A DNA stretch of 64,000 nt from DDH964 sp963763205 (GCA_963763205.1 CAVXNQ010000018.1:124001-188000); one strand, 5' to 3'; numbered from the stretch's first letter, positions 52,844 through 61,708 are shown. Numbers and translations are program-made. Notes: generated by a model not told the origin, from the letters alone.

Positions 52844-53602
52844 TTAATTCCCAATTGCAACAGCTTTTCGGCACTTCGGAAAAGTCGAACACGCCCAAAA
52901 CCATCTCCCCGCATGTGGCCCTTTCTTTGCCTGCCGTCTAACCATCTCAGCCTGGCATGCCGGGCAGATCATAGCTCCCTCTGTTGAGGTAGGTTCTATC
53001 TCGGTTTGAACGAGCTTAATGGGGTTGGGTGTAGCGGGTTTTGCCACTGAAGGTATTTGATGAGTCACTTGGCCCGGAAGGGCGCTAAAGGTGCGGCATT
53101 CGGCCAACCTTGTTTTAACTTCCGCCAACTCATATCCCTTCTTCGCCGCAAATCGCACCAGTGGAATCCCTGCAGACTTCAGCGCCTGATCGACAAATGC
53201 ATCCCGCTCCCCACGATCCTTGCGCTGATGGGAGCTGTCATCCAGTTCTACCGCTGTAACCAGGGAGAGGCCGTCGGCCTTGCAGATGACGAAATCGAGA
53301 TGCTTGAGGTTGATCTTGTTCCGGGCCGTCTGGCCCAGGCTTTTGCCGAGTCCTTTGATCGGTTGTACCACGTCGCCGAGACGGACCTTGCCGAAGACGA
53401 CGAAGGAGTCGCCCAGCGCCTGCTGCAACACACCGTAAAAGGAGCGTTCGGCCGGCGTGAAGAGTTCGCCGCAACTTTCGAAGGATGGTTCAGGAGTTGG
53501 TGAGGAGGAGGCAGAGGGGGTGGAGGCGGCCCGGTTTTTCAGGACGACAACCAACAGGGCGAGAACGACCAGGACGACAGCGGCAAAAAGAATGAAAGAC
53601 AA
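52844..53602 (-). CDS. DUF2726 nuclease-like protein with topoisomerase-type zinc finger
   Basis: A 252-residue protein. One N-terminal membrane helix (2-22), then a DUF2726 domain (about 45-170) with FTPAERSFYGVLQQAL, HLDFVICKADGLSLVTAVEL (D-x-E-x-D-like restriction-endonuclease core) and RKDRGERDAFVDQALKSAG. The C-terminal 45 residues are a C4 zinc finger of topoisomerase I type, CPACQAEMVRRQ...FWACSTFPKC. Such proteins are linked to DNA processing or defence, but no reaction is proven. Confidence 0.82.
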   Translation of the reverse strand: MSFILFAAVVLVVLALLVVVLKNRAASTPSASSSPTPEPSFESCGELFTPAERSFYGVLQQALGDSFVVFGKVRLGDVVQPIKGLGKSLGQTARNKINLKHLDFVICKADGLSLVTAVELDDSSHQRKDRGERDAFVDQALKSAGIPLVRFAAKKGYELAEVKTRLAECRTFSALPGQVTHQIPSVAKPATPNPIKLVQTEIEPTSTEGAMICPACQAEMVRRQAKKGPHAGRWFWACSTFPKCRKAVAIGN

Positions 53603-53752
53603 GACACCCTCCCGGAAAACAAAAAAAACGCCAAAGGCAAATGCCGGGAGCGTCTGGTGTTCATTTCACGTTCCCCTCACCGTGTCGCCCATCGAGGCCC
53701 TTCTTTGATACCTTGGCGATAAGCGAATGTCAATGATATGTTGCTGAAATGA

Positions 53753-53899
53753 GAGGGGCGGCCTCATCGGCCGCCCTTCGTGTCCTCTTACTTTCCCCTC
53801 TTCTTCTTGATCTGCTCCCCCGCCACGACAACCTCTCCTTGTCCCCGAAAGCGCTGAGCCGGAAGAAGCCTTCCTAGGAAGGCTCGAAGCCCGAGGCAA
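53753..53899 (-). pseudogene. dapL 3'-end remnant, copy A
   Basis: Reads GFFRLSAFGDKE and, after a frameshift, VVVAGEQIKKKRGK and TAA, matching the dapL C-terminus. It keeps the terminator stem AGGGGCGGCC / GGCCGCCCTT. Loop CTCAT is shared with the other remnants but not with intact dapL. Confidence 0.9.
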
Positions 53900-53902
53900 G
53901 CA

Positions 53903-54118
53903 TCATTTTTTCAGCAGCAAAAAGACGCCGACCACAGCGCTGACCGCGCCGCCGATATAGCGGTACATCACCTCGTTGGGCATGGCACCGGTCAGCTTGC
54001 TCGAAAGCTGGGAAGCGAGGGAGCCGGAGATCTGGTGCCCCCAGACGATGAGGCCGATGCCGATCACCACCAAGGCGAGACCGAGAGCCTTGGCGGCAGT
54101 GTTCGAATTATTGGCCAT
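53903..54118 (-). CDS. DUF3185 small membrane protein
   Basis: A 71-residue protein with two membrane helices (ALGLALVVIGIGLIVWG and YIGGAVSAVVGVFLLL) joined by a polar loop QISGSLASQLSSKLTGA; matches DUF3185. Function unknown. It lies between intact dapL and remnant A, so it is the cassette nearest to dapL. Confidence 0.8.
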   Translation of the reverse strand: MANNSNTAAKALGLALVVIGIGLIVWGHQISGSLASQLSSKLTGAMPNEVMYRYIGGAVSAVVGVFLLLKK

Positions 54119-54141
54119 CTCTGCATTTCCTTTCCAAGCAA

Positions 54142-54166
54142 AAGGGCGGCCCTGACGGCCGCCCTT
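54142..54166 (-). terminator. Terminator of dapL
   Basis: A 10-bp stem AAGGGCGGCC / GGCCGCCCTT with loop CTGAC, then TTTGCTT on the minus strand; ten bases after the stop. Copies of this stem recur in the three downstream remnants. Confidence 0.8.
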
Positions 54167-54175
54167 CGGTTCATC

Positions 54176-55411
54176 TTACTTTCCCCACTTCTTTTTGATC
54201 CTGTCCACCGCCTCGACCACCTTCTCCTTGTCGCCGAAGGCGCTGAGCCGGAAGTAGCCTTCGCCCGAGGGCCCGAAGCCCGACCCCGGCGTGCCGACCA
54301 CGTGGCATTCCTGCAGCAGCTTGTCGAAGAAGTCCCAGCTGCTCATCCCCTCTGGCGTCTTCAGCCAGATGTAGGGGGAGTCGACGCCGCCGAAACAGGT
54401 GATGCCGGCGGCGGTGAGCCCCTCGCGGATGATGCGGGCATTGTCCATGTAGTAGTCGATGATCTCCTTGGTCTCCTGCCACCCCTGCTCGGAATAGACC
54501 GCGGCGGCGGCGCGCTGTACCGGGTAGGAGGCGCCGTTGAACTTGGTGGAAGTGCGGCGGTTCCAGAGCTTGTTGAGGCTGTATTTCTCCCCCTGGGCGG
54601 TGGTCCCGGTCAGCTCCTCGGGGACCACGACCAGGCCGCAGCGCACGCCGGTGAAGCCGGCGGTCTTGGAGAAGGAGCGGAACTCGATGGCGCAGGTTTT
54701 GGCCCCCTCGATCTCGTAGATCGAGTGGGGGATGCCCGGGGTGGTGATAAAGGCCTCGTAGGCGGCATCGTAGAGGATGACGGCGCCGTTTTCATTGGCG
54801 TAGTCGACCCAGGTCTGGAGCTGCTCTTTGCTGGCGACGGTGCCGGTCGGGTTGTTGGGCGAGCAGAGGTAGATGATGTCGACCTTCTGCTTGGGGAGCT
54901 CCGGCACGAAGTCGTTGCTTTCGGTGCAGGGCATGTAGACGATCCCCTGGTAGTACCCCTTCGCGTCGGCCTCGCCGGTGCGGCCGATCATGACGTTGGT
55001 GTCGTTGTAGACCGGGTAGACCGGGTCGCCGATCGCCACCACGTTGTCGAGGGCGAAGATGTCGAGGATGTTGGAGCAGTCGCACTTGGAGCCGTCGGAG
55101 ATGAACATCTCGCTGGTCTTCAGGTCGACGCCGAGGGGCTTGTAGCTCTTGTCGATGATCACCTGGGAGAGCCACTCGTAGCCCTGCTCGGGGCCGTAGC
55201 CGTGGAACTGCTCGCTGGTGCCCAGATCGTCGATGGCGTCGTGGAAGGCCTTGAGCACCGTCGGCGCCAGCGGCCGGGTGACGTCGCCGATGCCGAGGCG
55301 GATGATCTTCGCCTGCGGGTTGGCGGCGGAGAATTCGCGAACGCGGCGACCGATCTCGGGGAAGAGGTAGCCGGCTTTGAGTTTCAGATAATTGTCGTTG
55401 ATCCGAGCCAT
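54176..55411 (-). CDS. dapL: LL-diaminopimelate aminotransferase
   Basis: A 411-residue PLP enzyme converting tetrahydrodipicolinate directly to LL-diaminopimelate with glutamate as amino donor, for lysine and peptidoglycan. Signature parts: IRLGIGDVTRPLAP, YLCSPNNPTGTVASKE, DAAYEAFI, and the PLP lysine in FRSFSKTAGFTGVRCG. Length is normal for the family. It is the last gene of the dap block, preceded by dapB; the use of DapL instead of the succinylase route fits this bacterial group. Its 3' end is copied three times downstream. Confidence 0.95.
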   Translation of the reverse strand: MARINDNYLKLKAGYLFPEIGRRVREFSAANPQAKIIRLGIGDVTRPLAPTVLKAFHDAIDDLGTSEQFHGYGPEQGYEWLSQVIIDKSYKPLGVDLKTSEMFISDGSKCDCSNILDIFALDNVVAIGDPVYPVYNDTNVMIGRTGEADAKGYYQGIVYMPCTESNDFVPELPKQKVDIIYLCSPNNPTGTVASKEQLQTWVDYANENGAVILYDAAYEAFITTPGIPHSIYEIEGAKTCAIEFRSFSKTAGFTGVRCGLVVVPEELTGTTAQGEKYSLNKLWNRRTSTKFNGASYPVQRAAAAVYSEQGWQETKEIIDYYMDNARIIREGLTAAGITCFGGVDSPYIWLKTPEGMSSWDFFDKLLQECHVVGTPGSGFGPSGEGYFRLSAFGDKEKVVEAVDRIKKKWGK

Positions 55412-55460
55412 ATGGTAGATCCTCCGGAAATAAGTTCAGAAAACGGTTCTTTTTCACCGC

Positions 55461-55533
55461 AAAGACGCAAAGGAGGCAAAGGAGGCCCAAGAGCCAACCA
55501 ATACCTGGGTTTTCTTTGCGTTCTTTGCGTCTT
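55461..55533. repeat. Palindromic intergenic repeat between dapB and dapL
   Basis: Arms AAGACGCAAAG (55462-55472) and CTTTGCGTCTT (55523-55533) around purine- and pyrimidine-rich tracts. A dispersed repeat type rich in TTTGCGT units. Confidence 0.75.
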
Positions 55534-55569
55534 GAGTGAGCGAAGCGAACGGGCGGTGGGGCTTTCGGG

Positions 55570-56373
55570 CTACTTGAGTCCCAGCACGTCCTGCATGTCG
55601 TAAAGCCCGGGCTGCTTCCCGGCCAGCCAGCCGGCGGCGCGCACCGCGCCGCGGGCGAACATGTCGCGGCTCATGGCGCGGTGGGAGATCTCGATGCGCT
55701 CGCCCATGCCGATGAAGTAGACGGTGTGCTCGCCGACGATGTCCCCGCCGCGCACCGTCTGCATGCCGATCTCTTCCTTGGTGCGCTCGCCGCACATCCC
55801 CTGGCGGTGGTAATTGGCGACCTGGTTGTAGTCGCGCCCCAGGGACTCGGCGACGATCTCGCCCATGCGCACCGCGGTGCCGGAGGGGGAATCCTTCTTC
55901 TTGTTGTGGTGCAGTTCGACGATCTCGACGTCGAAGGCGTCGCCGAGGGTCTTGGCGACATCCTTGAGGAGCTTGAAGCAGACGTTGACGCCGACGCTCA
56001 TGTTCGGGGCGAGGACGACCGGGATCTTTTCGGCGAATTTCGCCACCTCGGCGCGCTGCTCGGGGGTGAAGCCGGTGGAGCCGATGACCACGCTCTTGCC
56101 GAGCTTGGCGCAGACCGCAAGGTTCTGCAGCGTCACCTCGGGGAAGGTGAAGTCGATCAGCACCTCGGCGCCCCCCAGGGCGGTGGTCAGGCCGTCGACG
56201 ATCGCCACGCCGGCAGCGCCGCAGCCGGCCACCGCTCCGGCGTCCTGGCCGATCAGGCCGTGCCCGGGACGCTCCACGGCGCCACCCAGCTCGAGCCCCT
56301 CGGTTTCCTTGATGGCGGTGATGATCCGCCCGCCCATGCGCCCGGCGGCGCCGGTCACTGCGATTTTGGTCAT
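55570..56373 (-). CDS. dapB: 4-hydroxy-tetrahydrodipicolinate reductase
   Basis: A 267-residue enzyme reducing HTPA to tetrahydrodipicolinate with NAD(P)H. Rossmann start KIAVTGAAGRMGGRI, then LIDFTFPEVTLQN, GSTGFTPEQ, APNMSVGVNV and the substrate-binding HHNKKKDSPSGTA (155-167). Start at 56373 follows GAAGGATAG. Second enzyme of the lysine branch, downstream of dapA in the same operon. Confidence 0.95.
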   Translation of the reverse strand: MTKIAVTGAAGRMGGRIITAIKETEGLELGGAVERPGHGLIGQDAGAVAGCGAAGVAIVDGLTTALGGAEVLIDFTFPEVTLQNLAVCAKLGKSVVIGSTGFTPEQRAEVAKFAEKIPVVLAPNMSVGVNVCFKLLKDVAKTLGDAFDVEIVELHHNKKKDSPSGTAVRMGEIVAESLGRDYNQVANYHRQGMCGERTKEEIGMQTVRGGDIVGEHTVYFIGMGERIEISHRAMSRDMFARGAVRAAGWLAGKQPGLYDMQDVLGLK

Positions 56374-56419
56374 GGTGCTATCCTTCCGGCCAGGGGAGGG
56401 GCGATCCTGGTGATCGCCC

Positions 56420-56442
56420 GGGGCGAATACAAGATTCGCCCC
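56420..56442. repeat. GGGGCGAAT palindrome between dapA and dapB
   Basis: Perfect arms GGGGCGAAT / ATTCGCCCC with loop ACAAG, in the 81-base gap between the two genes; a common intergenic repeat form in this group. Confidence 0.75.
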
Positions 56443-56454
56443 TACGTGACCCAT

Positions 56455-57330
56455 TTAAATCAGCTGGTGCTTCTTCAGCACGACCTTGAGCTTCTCCAGG
56501 GTCACCTCCTGCATGCCGACCAGCGGCAGGCGGACCTGGGGTTCGATCCTGCCCATCAGCGCCAGGGAGGTCTTGGCCGGCACCGGGTTCGACTCGATGA
56601 ACATCGCCTGGTGCAGGTCGAGCAGTTCCAGGTGGAGGCGCTTCGCCTCTTCCCAGTTGCCGTTCTGGACGGCGACGACCATCGCCTTGACCGGCTTCGG
56701 TGCGATGTTGGCGGTGACCGAGATCACCCCCTTGGCGCCGCAGGCCATCAGCGGCAGGGTCAGAAAGTCGTCGCCGGAGATGACGTCGATCTTGTCGCCG
56801 GCGGCGGCAATGATCTCGCTCGCCTGGGTGACGCTGCCCGAGGCCTCCTTGATGGCGACGATGTTCTTGAACTCGGCGAGGCGGATGGTGGTCTTCGCCT
56901 CCATGTTCATGCCGGTGCGCCCGGGGACGTTGTAGAGGACCTGGGGGAGGGCGACGGCCTCGGCGACCGCCTTGTAGTGCTGGTAGAGCCCTTCCTGGGA
57001 CGGCTTGTTGTAATAGGGGGAGACCAGCAGCACGCCGTCGGCCCCCATCTTCTTGGCGTGGGCGGAGAGCTCGATCGCCTCGGCGGTGGCGTTGGAGCCG
57101 GTGCCGGCGATGACCGGAATGCGTTTTGCCACCTGCTCGATGCAGATCTGGATGACCCGGTCGTGCTCCCGGTAGTCGAGGGTCGCCGACTCCCCGGTGG
57201 TGCCGCAGGGGACAATGACGTCGGTGCCGTTCGCGATCTGGAACTCGATCAGCTCGCGGTATTTTTCTTCGTCGACCCGCCCCTGGGCGTCGAAGGGGGT
57301 GACGATGGCAACCATGGATCCCTTGAACAT
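56455..57330 (-). CDS. dapA: 4-hydroxy-tetrahydrodipicolinate synthase
   Basis: A 291-residue TIM-barrel aldolase condensing pyruvate with aspartate semialdehyde, first step of the lysine branch. PCGTTGESATL (41-51), YYNKPSQEGLYQHY, Tyr133 in LYNVPGRTGMN and Schiff-base Lys161 in IVAIKEASGS are all present. GGAGGAGG precedes the ATG at 57330. First gene of the dapA-dapB-dapL block. Confidence 0.96.
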   Translation of the reverse strand: MFKGSMVAIVTPFDAQGRVDEEKYRELIEFQIANGTDVIVPCGTTGESATLDYREHDRVIQICIEQVAKRIPVIAGTGSNATAEAIELSAHAKKMGADGVLLVSPYYNKPSQEGLYQHYKAVAEAVALPQVLYNVPGRTGMNMEAKTTIRLAEFKNIVAIKEASGSVTQASEIIAAAGDKIDVISGDDFLTLPLMACGAKGVISVTANIAPKPVKAMVVAVQNGNWEEAKRLHLELLDLHQAMFIESNPVPAKTSLALMGRIEPQVRLPLVGMQEVTLEKLKVVLKKHQLI

Positions 57331-57465
57331 GAGTTTCCTCCTCCAGAGAGAAATGTTCGATGAGGTCTTCAACCGGCAAATGGCGCCGATGAAAAGGCCG
57401 GATCTCCCGGCGAAACAAGGCGTATTCCTAACACAAGCCGGGGCGCTTGTCAAAATGCGCCGGGC

Positions 57466-58227
57466 TCAGCGGCCGGCTTCCGGGGTCGCCGCGACGGTGT
57501 TGGAAAGAGGGCCTTCCACCTCGACCCCGGACACCTTGAGCACGCTGCGCAGCGCGTATTCGTAGGTGGTCCCGTTCTCCAGCCCGAAGTCCTCGTAAGG
57601 GGACTTTTTCACCGGCGTGTGGTTGACCGGCAGGGACGGGAAGGGGGATCCGGGGCGGCGCCGATAAACGTTGTAGCCCTCCAACTCGCCCGCCGGGCCT
57701 CCGGCCGGCAAGGGTTGCCACTGTAGCCGCGCCATCTGGTCGTGGGCGGTGGCCTGCAGCGCCATCGGCGCGGACGGTGGCGGGAAGTACTGGCGTTTGA
57801 CCACCGCGGGCAGGCCGGCCGCGCCCTTGCGGTTGACCGGCACTACCCGGTACTGATAACCGAAACCGGCCTCCAGGCCGCTGTCCCAGAGCTCGAAACG
57901 GTCGCCGCTGCGGCGGACGCCGCGCAGGTAGTCGAGATCGATGCTCTGCAGCAGCACCGAGGTGTCGCGGCACTCGGGACAGTCCTGAGCAGGATCGTAC
58001 TTCATCTTGTAGATCTGGAAGCCCTGCAGGTCGGTGAGCGGCGAGCCGTCCTGATTTCGGGTCGGCAGGCCGAAACTGAGCAGAAAACGCTTTCCCTGCT
58101 GCTGGACGATCAGGTTCTGCGGTGCTGCCGGCAGCGCCTGCAACAGCGGCCGCACCGGCCCCTTCTTGCCGCAGGCGGCGAGGAGCAGAAGGAACAGGGG
58201 CAGAATGAGGAGCTTTCGAAGGTTCAT
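57466..58227 (-). CDS. Lipoprotein with fibronectin type III-like domains
   Basis: A 253-residue lipoprotein. Signal peptide with lipobox LLAAC; the mature N-terminus GKKGPVRPL resembles the short conserved LptM-like (YifL) GKKGP motif. Two FN3-like beta domains follow (about 35-140 and 145-240; EGYNVYRRRPGSPF, TYEYALRSVL). A lipoprotein at this place next to argH is typical of Geobacter relatives. Function unknown. Start could also be 58242. Confidence 0.75.
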   Translation of the reverse strand: MNLRKLLILPLFLLLLAACGKKGPVRPLLQALPAAPQNLIVQQQGKRFLLSFGLPTRNQDGSPLTDLQGFQIYKMKYDPAQDCPECRDTSVLLQSIDLDYLRGVRRSGDRFELWDSGLEAGFGYQYRVVPVNRKGAAGLPAVVKRQYFPPPSAPMALQATAHDQMARLQWQPLPAGGPAGELEGYNVYRRRPGSPFPSLPVNHTPVKKSPYEDFGLENGTTYEYALRSVLKVSGVEVEGPLSNTVAATPEAGR

Positions 58228-58294
58228 GAATTTCACATGCATCCCGGGAAAGGGAAACCAAAAACCGTCTCACACTCGTTCGCTGCGCTCACTA

Positions 58295-58354
58295 GAGAGC
58301 ACAGAGGGCACTGAGAAAATCCGTGGCCAGGTATAGGCCTTTCTCTGTGCTCTC
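58295..58354. repeat. Palindromic repeat between argH and the lipoprotein gene
   Basis: Perfect 12-bp arms GAGAGCACAGAG (58295-58306) and CTCTGTGCTCTC (58343-58354). Confidence 0.75.
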
Positions 58355-58396
58355 CGTGAGCTCAAGCGACCCACGGGAGCGGGTGAGAGGCGTCTG

Positions 58397-59782
58397 TCAG
58401 TTTTTGCTCTTGCGCTCCGCGCGCGCCCGCGCCAGCTCCCGCTCCACCGCCTCGCGGGCGGTGCCGCCGGTGGCGCGGCGAGCGTTGACGGAGGCTTCGA
58501 GGGTGACGTATTCGTAGATGTCGGCTTCGATCAGCGGCGAGAAGCGCCGGAACTCTTCCAGAGTCAGCTCGGGGATGTCCTTGCCCTGCTCGACGCAGTA
58601 GCGCACCGTCTTGCCCACCACCTCGTGGGCCTGGCGGAAGGGGAGCCCCTTGCGCACGCAGTAGTCGGCGACGTCGGTGGCGGTGGAGAAGCCGCGCGCC
58701 GCGGCGACGCGCATCTCGGCGGCGCGCACCGTCATCTGCGCGATCATGTCGGCGAAGACCTTGAGGCTCCCCTTGACCGTGTCGATGGAGTCGAAGAGGG
58801 GCTCCTTGTCCTCCTGCATGTCCTTGTTGTAGGCGAGCGGCAGCGACTTCATCAGGGTCAGCAGCGCGATCAGGTTGCCGTAGACCCGGCCGGTCTTGCC
58901 GCGCACCAGCTCCGGCACGTCGGGGTTCTTCTTCTGCGGCATGATCGAGCTGCCGGTGCAGAAGGCGTCGGAGAGGTCGATGAACTGGAAGTCGGCGGAG
59001 GACCAGAGGATCAGCTCCTCGGCCAGGCGCGAGAGGTGCATCATGATCAGCGCGGAGGCGGCGCAGAACTCGACGGCGAAGTCGCGGTCGGAGACCGAGT
59101 CAAGGGAGTTGCGGGTGACGCCGTCGAAACCGAGCTGTTCGGCGACGAACTCGCGGTCGATGGGGAAGGTGGTCCCGGCCAGCGCCCCGGCGCCCAGCGG
59201 CAGGACGTTGAGGCGCTTCTTCACGTCGGCGAGGCGCCCGGCGTCGCGGCGCAGCATCTCGTAGTAGGCGAGCATGTGGTGGGCGAAGAGAATCGGCTGG
59301 GCGGTCTGCAGGTGGGTGTAGCCGGGCATGATCACCCCGAGGTTCCCCTCCGCCTGGGCCAGTAGCGCCTCCTGCAGCTTCTCGAGGTAGGCCATGATCT
59401 CGGCCAGCTCGTCGCGCAGATAGAGTCGCACGTCGAGGGCGACCTGGTCGTTGCGGGAGCGGGCGGTGTGCAGCTTGCCGCCGACCGCGCCGATGCGTTC
59501 GATGAGGCGCGCCTCGATGTTCATGTGGATGTCTTCGAGGCTGACCTTGAACACGAAGTTGCCGGCCTCGATGTCGGCGAGGATCGACTCCAGCCCGGCG
59601 ACGATCTGGCCGGCTTCCGCCTCGGCGATGATCCCCTGCCTGGCCAGCATCCGGCAGTGGGCGATGGAGCCCTGAATGTCGTAGCGGTACATGCGCTTGT
59701 CGAAGTCGATGGAGGCGGTGAACTCCTCGACGAACTTGTCGGTCGGCTGGGAAAAACGGCCGCCCCAGAGTTTGCTGCTCAT
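58397..59782 (-). CDS. argH: Argininosuccinate lyase
   Basis: A 461-residue homotetrameric lyase splitting argininosuccinate into arginine and fumarate. HTARSRNDQVALDVRLY, GYTHLQTAQP and the flexible signature loop GSSIMPQKKNPD (277-288, with the catalytic Ser) are intact. Normal length. GGGAGACCACC leader before the ATG. Last arginine step; argG lies upstream, separated by the nitrilase-like and Nudix genes. Confidence 0.96.
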   Translation of the reverse strand: MSSKLWGGRFSQPTDKFVEEFTASIDFDKRMYRYDIQGSIAHCRMLARQGIIAEAEAGQIVAGLESILADIEAGNFVFKVSLEDIHMNIEARLIERIGAVGGKLHTARSRNDQVALDVRLYLRDELAEIMAYLEKLQEALLAQAEGNLGVIMPGYTHLQTAQPILFAHHMLAYYEMLRRDAGRLADVKKRLNVLPLGAGALAGTTFPIDREFVAEQLGFDGVTRNSLDSVSDRDFAVEFCAASALIMMHLSRLAEELILWSSADFQFIDLSDAFCTGSSIMPQKKNPDVPELVRGKTGRVYGNLIALLTLMKSLPLAYNKDMQEDKEPLFDSIDTVKGSLKVFADMIAQMTVRAAEMRVAAARGFSTATDVADYCVRKGLPFRQAHEVVGKTVRYCVEQGKDIPELTLEEFRRFSPLIEADIYEYVTLEASVNARRATGGTAREAVERELARARAERKSKN

Positions 59783-59827
59783 GGTGGTCTCCCTGGATTA
59801 AATGGGCCAGCGCCCCTGTCCCCGGAT

Positions 59828-60988
59828 CTAATCGGGTTCGGGCAGGGGGGGATTGCTGCGGAACTGGTCGTCGGCAATCCGCTCCCAGCCGGTCGGCCCG
59901 GGCCGGTAGATGCCATGAATCTTCAACGGGAAGCGGGTGGTGCGCGGATCGAGTTCGTGAAACAGCGGCAGGTTGAAGTAGTACAGCCGGGTCTGATCGC
60001 CGAAGCGCAGCCGGCAGACCGGCAGGCTGGAGAAGTCGTCGCTGGTGAACTCGCTGTTGTGCACCGCGCCGATCTTGTGGCTCTTGTGGAGGATCACCGA
60101 GGAATAGCCGTAGGTGTAGTCGGTCCCGGTGCCGAGGCCGCTGGTTTCGTCGGAGACGTTGCAGAAGACCGTCACCGTGTCGCGCACCCCGGGGGTGTAG
60201 GCCAGGTACTCGCCGTAGAAACCGTTGACCACGTCGCGAAACGCCTTGTGCTCCGGCTTGGGGTTGCATTCGAGGACGGCCAGCAGGTCGAGGCGCTGAC
60301 GGGTGCGAAAAAAGAGGTCGTTGGCCTTGTCGATGATGGCGCTGATGTTCGACTGGTAGAGATCGCGGTAGACGTAGTCGAGACAGATCAGGGCCATGAA
60401 GTTGAAGCCGACCGGCAGGCAGCGAAACAGCGGGAAGACCTTCCCTCGGTAGAGGTCGTGGTAGGGGTCAAGGGTCTCCTCGCGGACGAAGGGATGGCTC
60501 TTGGCCATCAGGAAGACCCGCAGGCGGCCGTCCGCCTCCTTGACCGCCGTGACCGCCAGGTTGACCGGGACGTGCTGAATGTTCCCGGCATCGAGGTCGG
60601 CCAGGACCGATTCCAGCACCTCGGCGTTGTCGGCCCGGTAGCGTTCCAGGAATTCGCGGTATTCGGCCAGGCTGACATGCTCGACGCCGAACATGGTGAC
60701 GGTGTTGGGCCGGAACTGGCGGCCGATGAAGGCCAGCGCCTCGTCGACGTTGGCGGCCGGCATGGCCGCCTCGGGCAGAAGCAGAAAGTGGAGCTTTTTC
60801 AGGTTGCGCGGCCCCTCCGCCACCAGCTCGAGGATCGAGCGGACCTGCTCCCATTTGACGGCGGGGTCGGTCAGCTTGCAGGCGAAGTTGCGCAGCCCCA
60901 GATGGTTGGGGATCTGGCAGAGCAGGCAGTGCTGATGGTGGCCGAGCGTGAACTGCAGGTTCAGCTCTTTTTCGACGATGGTGAACAT
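59828..60988 (-). CDS. Nitrilase-superfamily-like protein, divergent
   Basis: A 386-residue protein with a possible carbon-nitrogen hydrolase triad: Glu73 in FLLLPEAAMP, Lys163 in FLMAKSHPF and Cys202 in MALICLDYVYRDL. The order and spacing fit the nitrilase fold, as does the later SDETSGLG...YGYSSVILH. The N-terminus adds GHHQHCLLCQIPNH, possibly metal binding. It overlaps the Nudix gene by one base (TGATG), so the two are translationally coupled. It could act on an amide near arginine metabolism, but this is inference. Confidence 0.6.
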   Translation of the reverse strand: MFTIVEKELNLQFTLGHHQHCLLCQIPNHLGLRNFACKLTDPAVKWEQVRSILELVAEGPRNLKKLHFLLLPEAAMPAANVDEALAFIGRQFRPNTVTMFGVEHVSLAEYREFLERYRADNAEVLESVLADLDAGNIQHVPVNLAVTAVKEADGRLRVFLMAKSHPFVREETLDPYHDLYRGKVFPLFRCLPVGFNFMALICLDYVYRDLYQSNISAIIDKANDLFFRTRQRLDLLAVLECNPKPEHKAFRDVVNGFYGEYLAYTPGVRDTVTVFCNVSDETSGLGTGTDYTYGYSSVILHKSHKIGAVHNSEFTSDDFSSLPVCRLRFGDQTRLYYFNLPLFHELDPRTTRFPLKIHGIYRPGPTGWERIADDQFRSNPPLPEPD

Positions 60989-61479
60989 CAGGTCCCGTTC
61001 TCTTCGCGCAGGCCGGGGATTTCCGCTTCCGGCTCTTCGGGACGGGCGGTCTCCCCCCAGGGGAGGCCGGGAAAAACCAGGGACAGGATGTGCCGGCACC
61101 CCGGCGGCAGGTCCATTTTCGGCAGCCAGTCCCGCGGCGCCCAGACGGCCTCGGTGCACTCCTCACCGTTGGGAACGACGATGTTCGATTGGGGCGTGCA
61201 ACGGTAATAGAGGATGACGAAATGATCGTTCCTGATGCCGACGCCGAGATGTTCGAAGACGTCGATCAGGCCTTCGACATGGATCTCCAGACCGACTTCC
61301 TCGCGGACCTCCCGGTGGAGGGCGGCCAGGATCGATTCCCCGTGGTCGATTTTGCCGCCGGGCATGACCCACCGGCTGCAGAAGGGCTCGATGCAGCGCC
61401 GGGTCAGCAGCACCCGCTCGCGATCATCGATGACGCAGGCGACCACCGAGGTTTTTATGGCCTGTTTGCGAAAATCCAT
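60988..61479 (-). CDS. Nudix hydrolase
   Basis: A 163-residue Nudix protein. The box GKIDHGE-x7-REVREEVGL (42-64) is intact with all Glu metal ligands. The family hydrolyses nucleoside diphosphates linked to other groups. Strong coupling to the nitrilase-like gene. Specificity cannot be read from sequence; the C-terminal 20 residues are acidic and disordered. Confidence 0.9.
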   Translation of the reverse strand: MDFRKQAIKTSVVACVIDDRERVLLTRRCIEPFCSRWVMPGGKIDHGESILAALHREVREEVGLEIHVEGLIDVFEHLGVGIRNDHFVILYYRCTPQSNIVVPNGEECTEAVWAPRDWLPKMDLPPGCRHILSLVFPGLPWGETARPEEPEAEIPGLREENGT

Positions 61480-61708
61480 CGGCTCTACCAGGAACGGTCT
61501 TTTTGCCCGGTCTCGGCGTCGGGCTGCACAGGAGCCGTGCTCGACGTAGCGCTGCTACGCCTGCGCTGCTCCTGCTTGCCCTCCTTGACCTCGGACAAAA
61601 ATCCTCGTTCCGGAAAGGGGCTCCCTTGCCAATCTGGATCGCCCCATGGCTGGTACTGGCAAAGGGACTGGGGGCGAAAAGTCGCCCCCCGTCCGCTTGC
61701 CACCGTGG

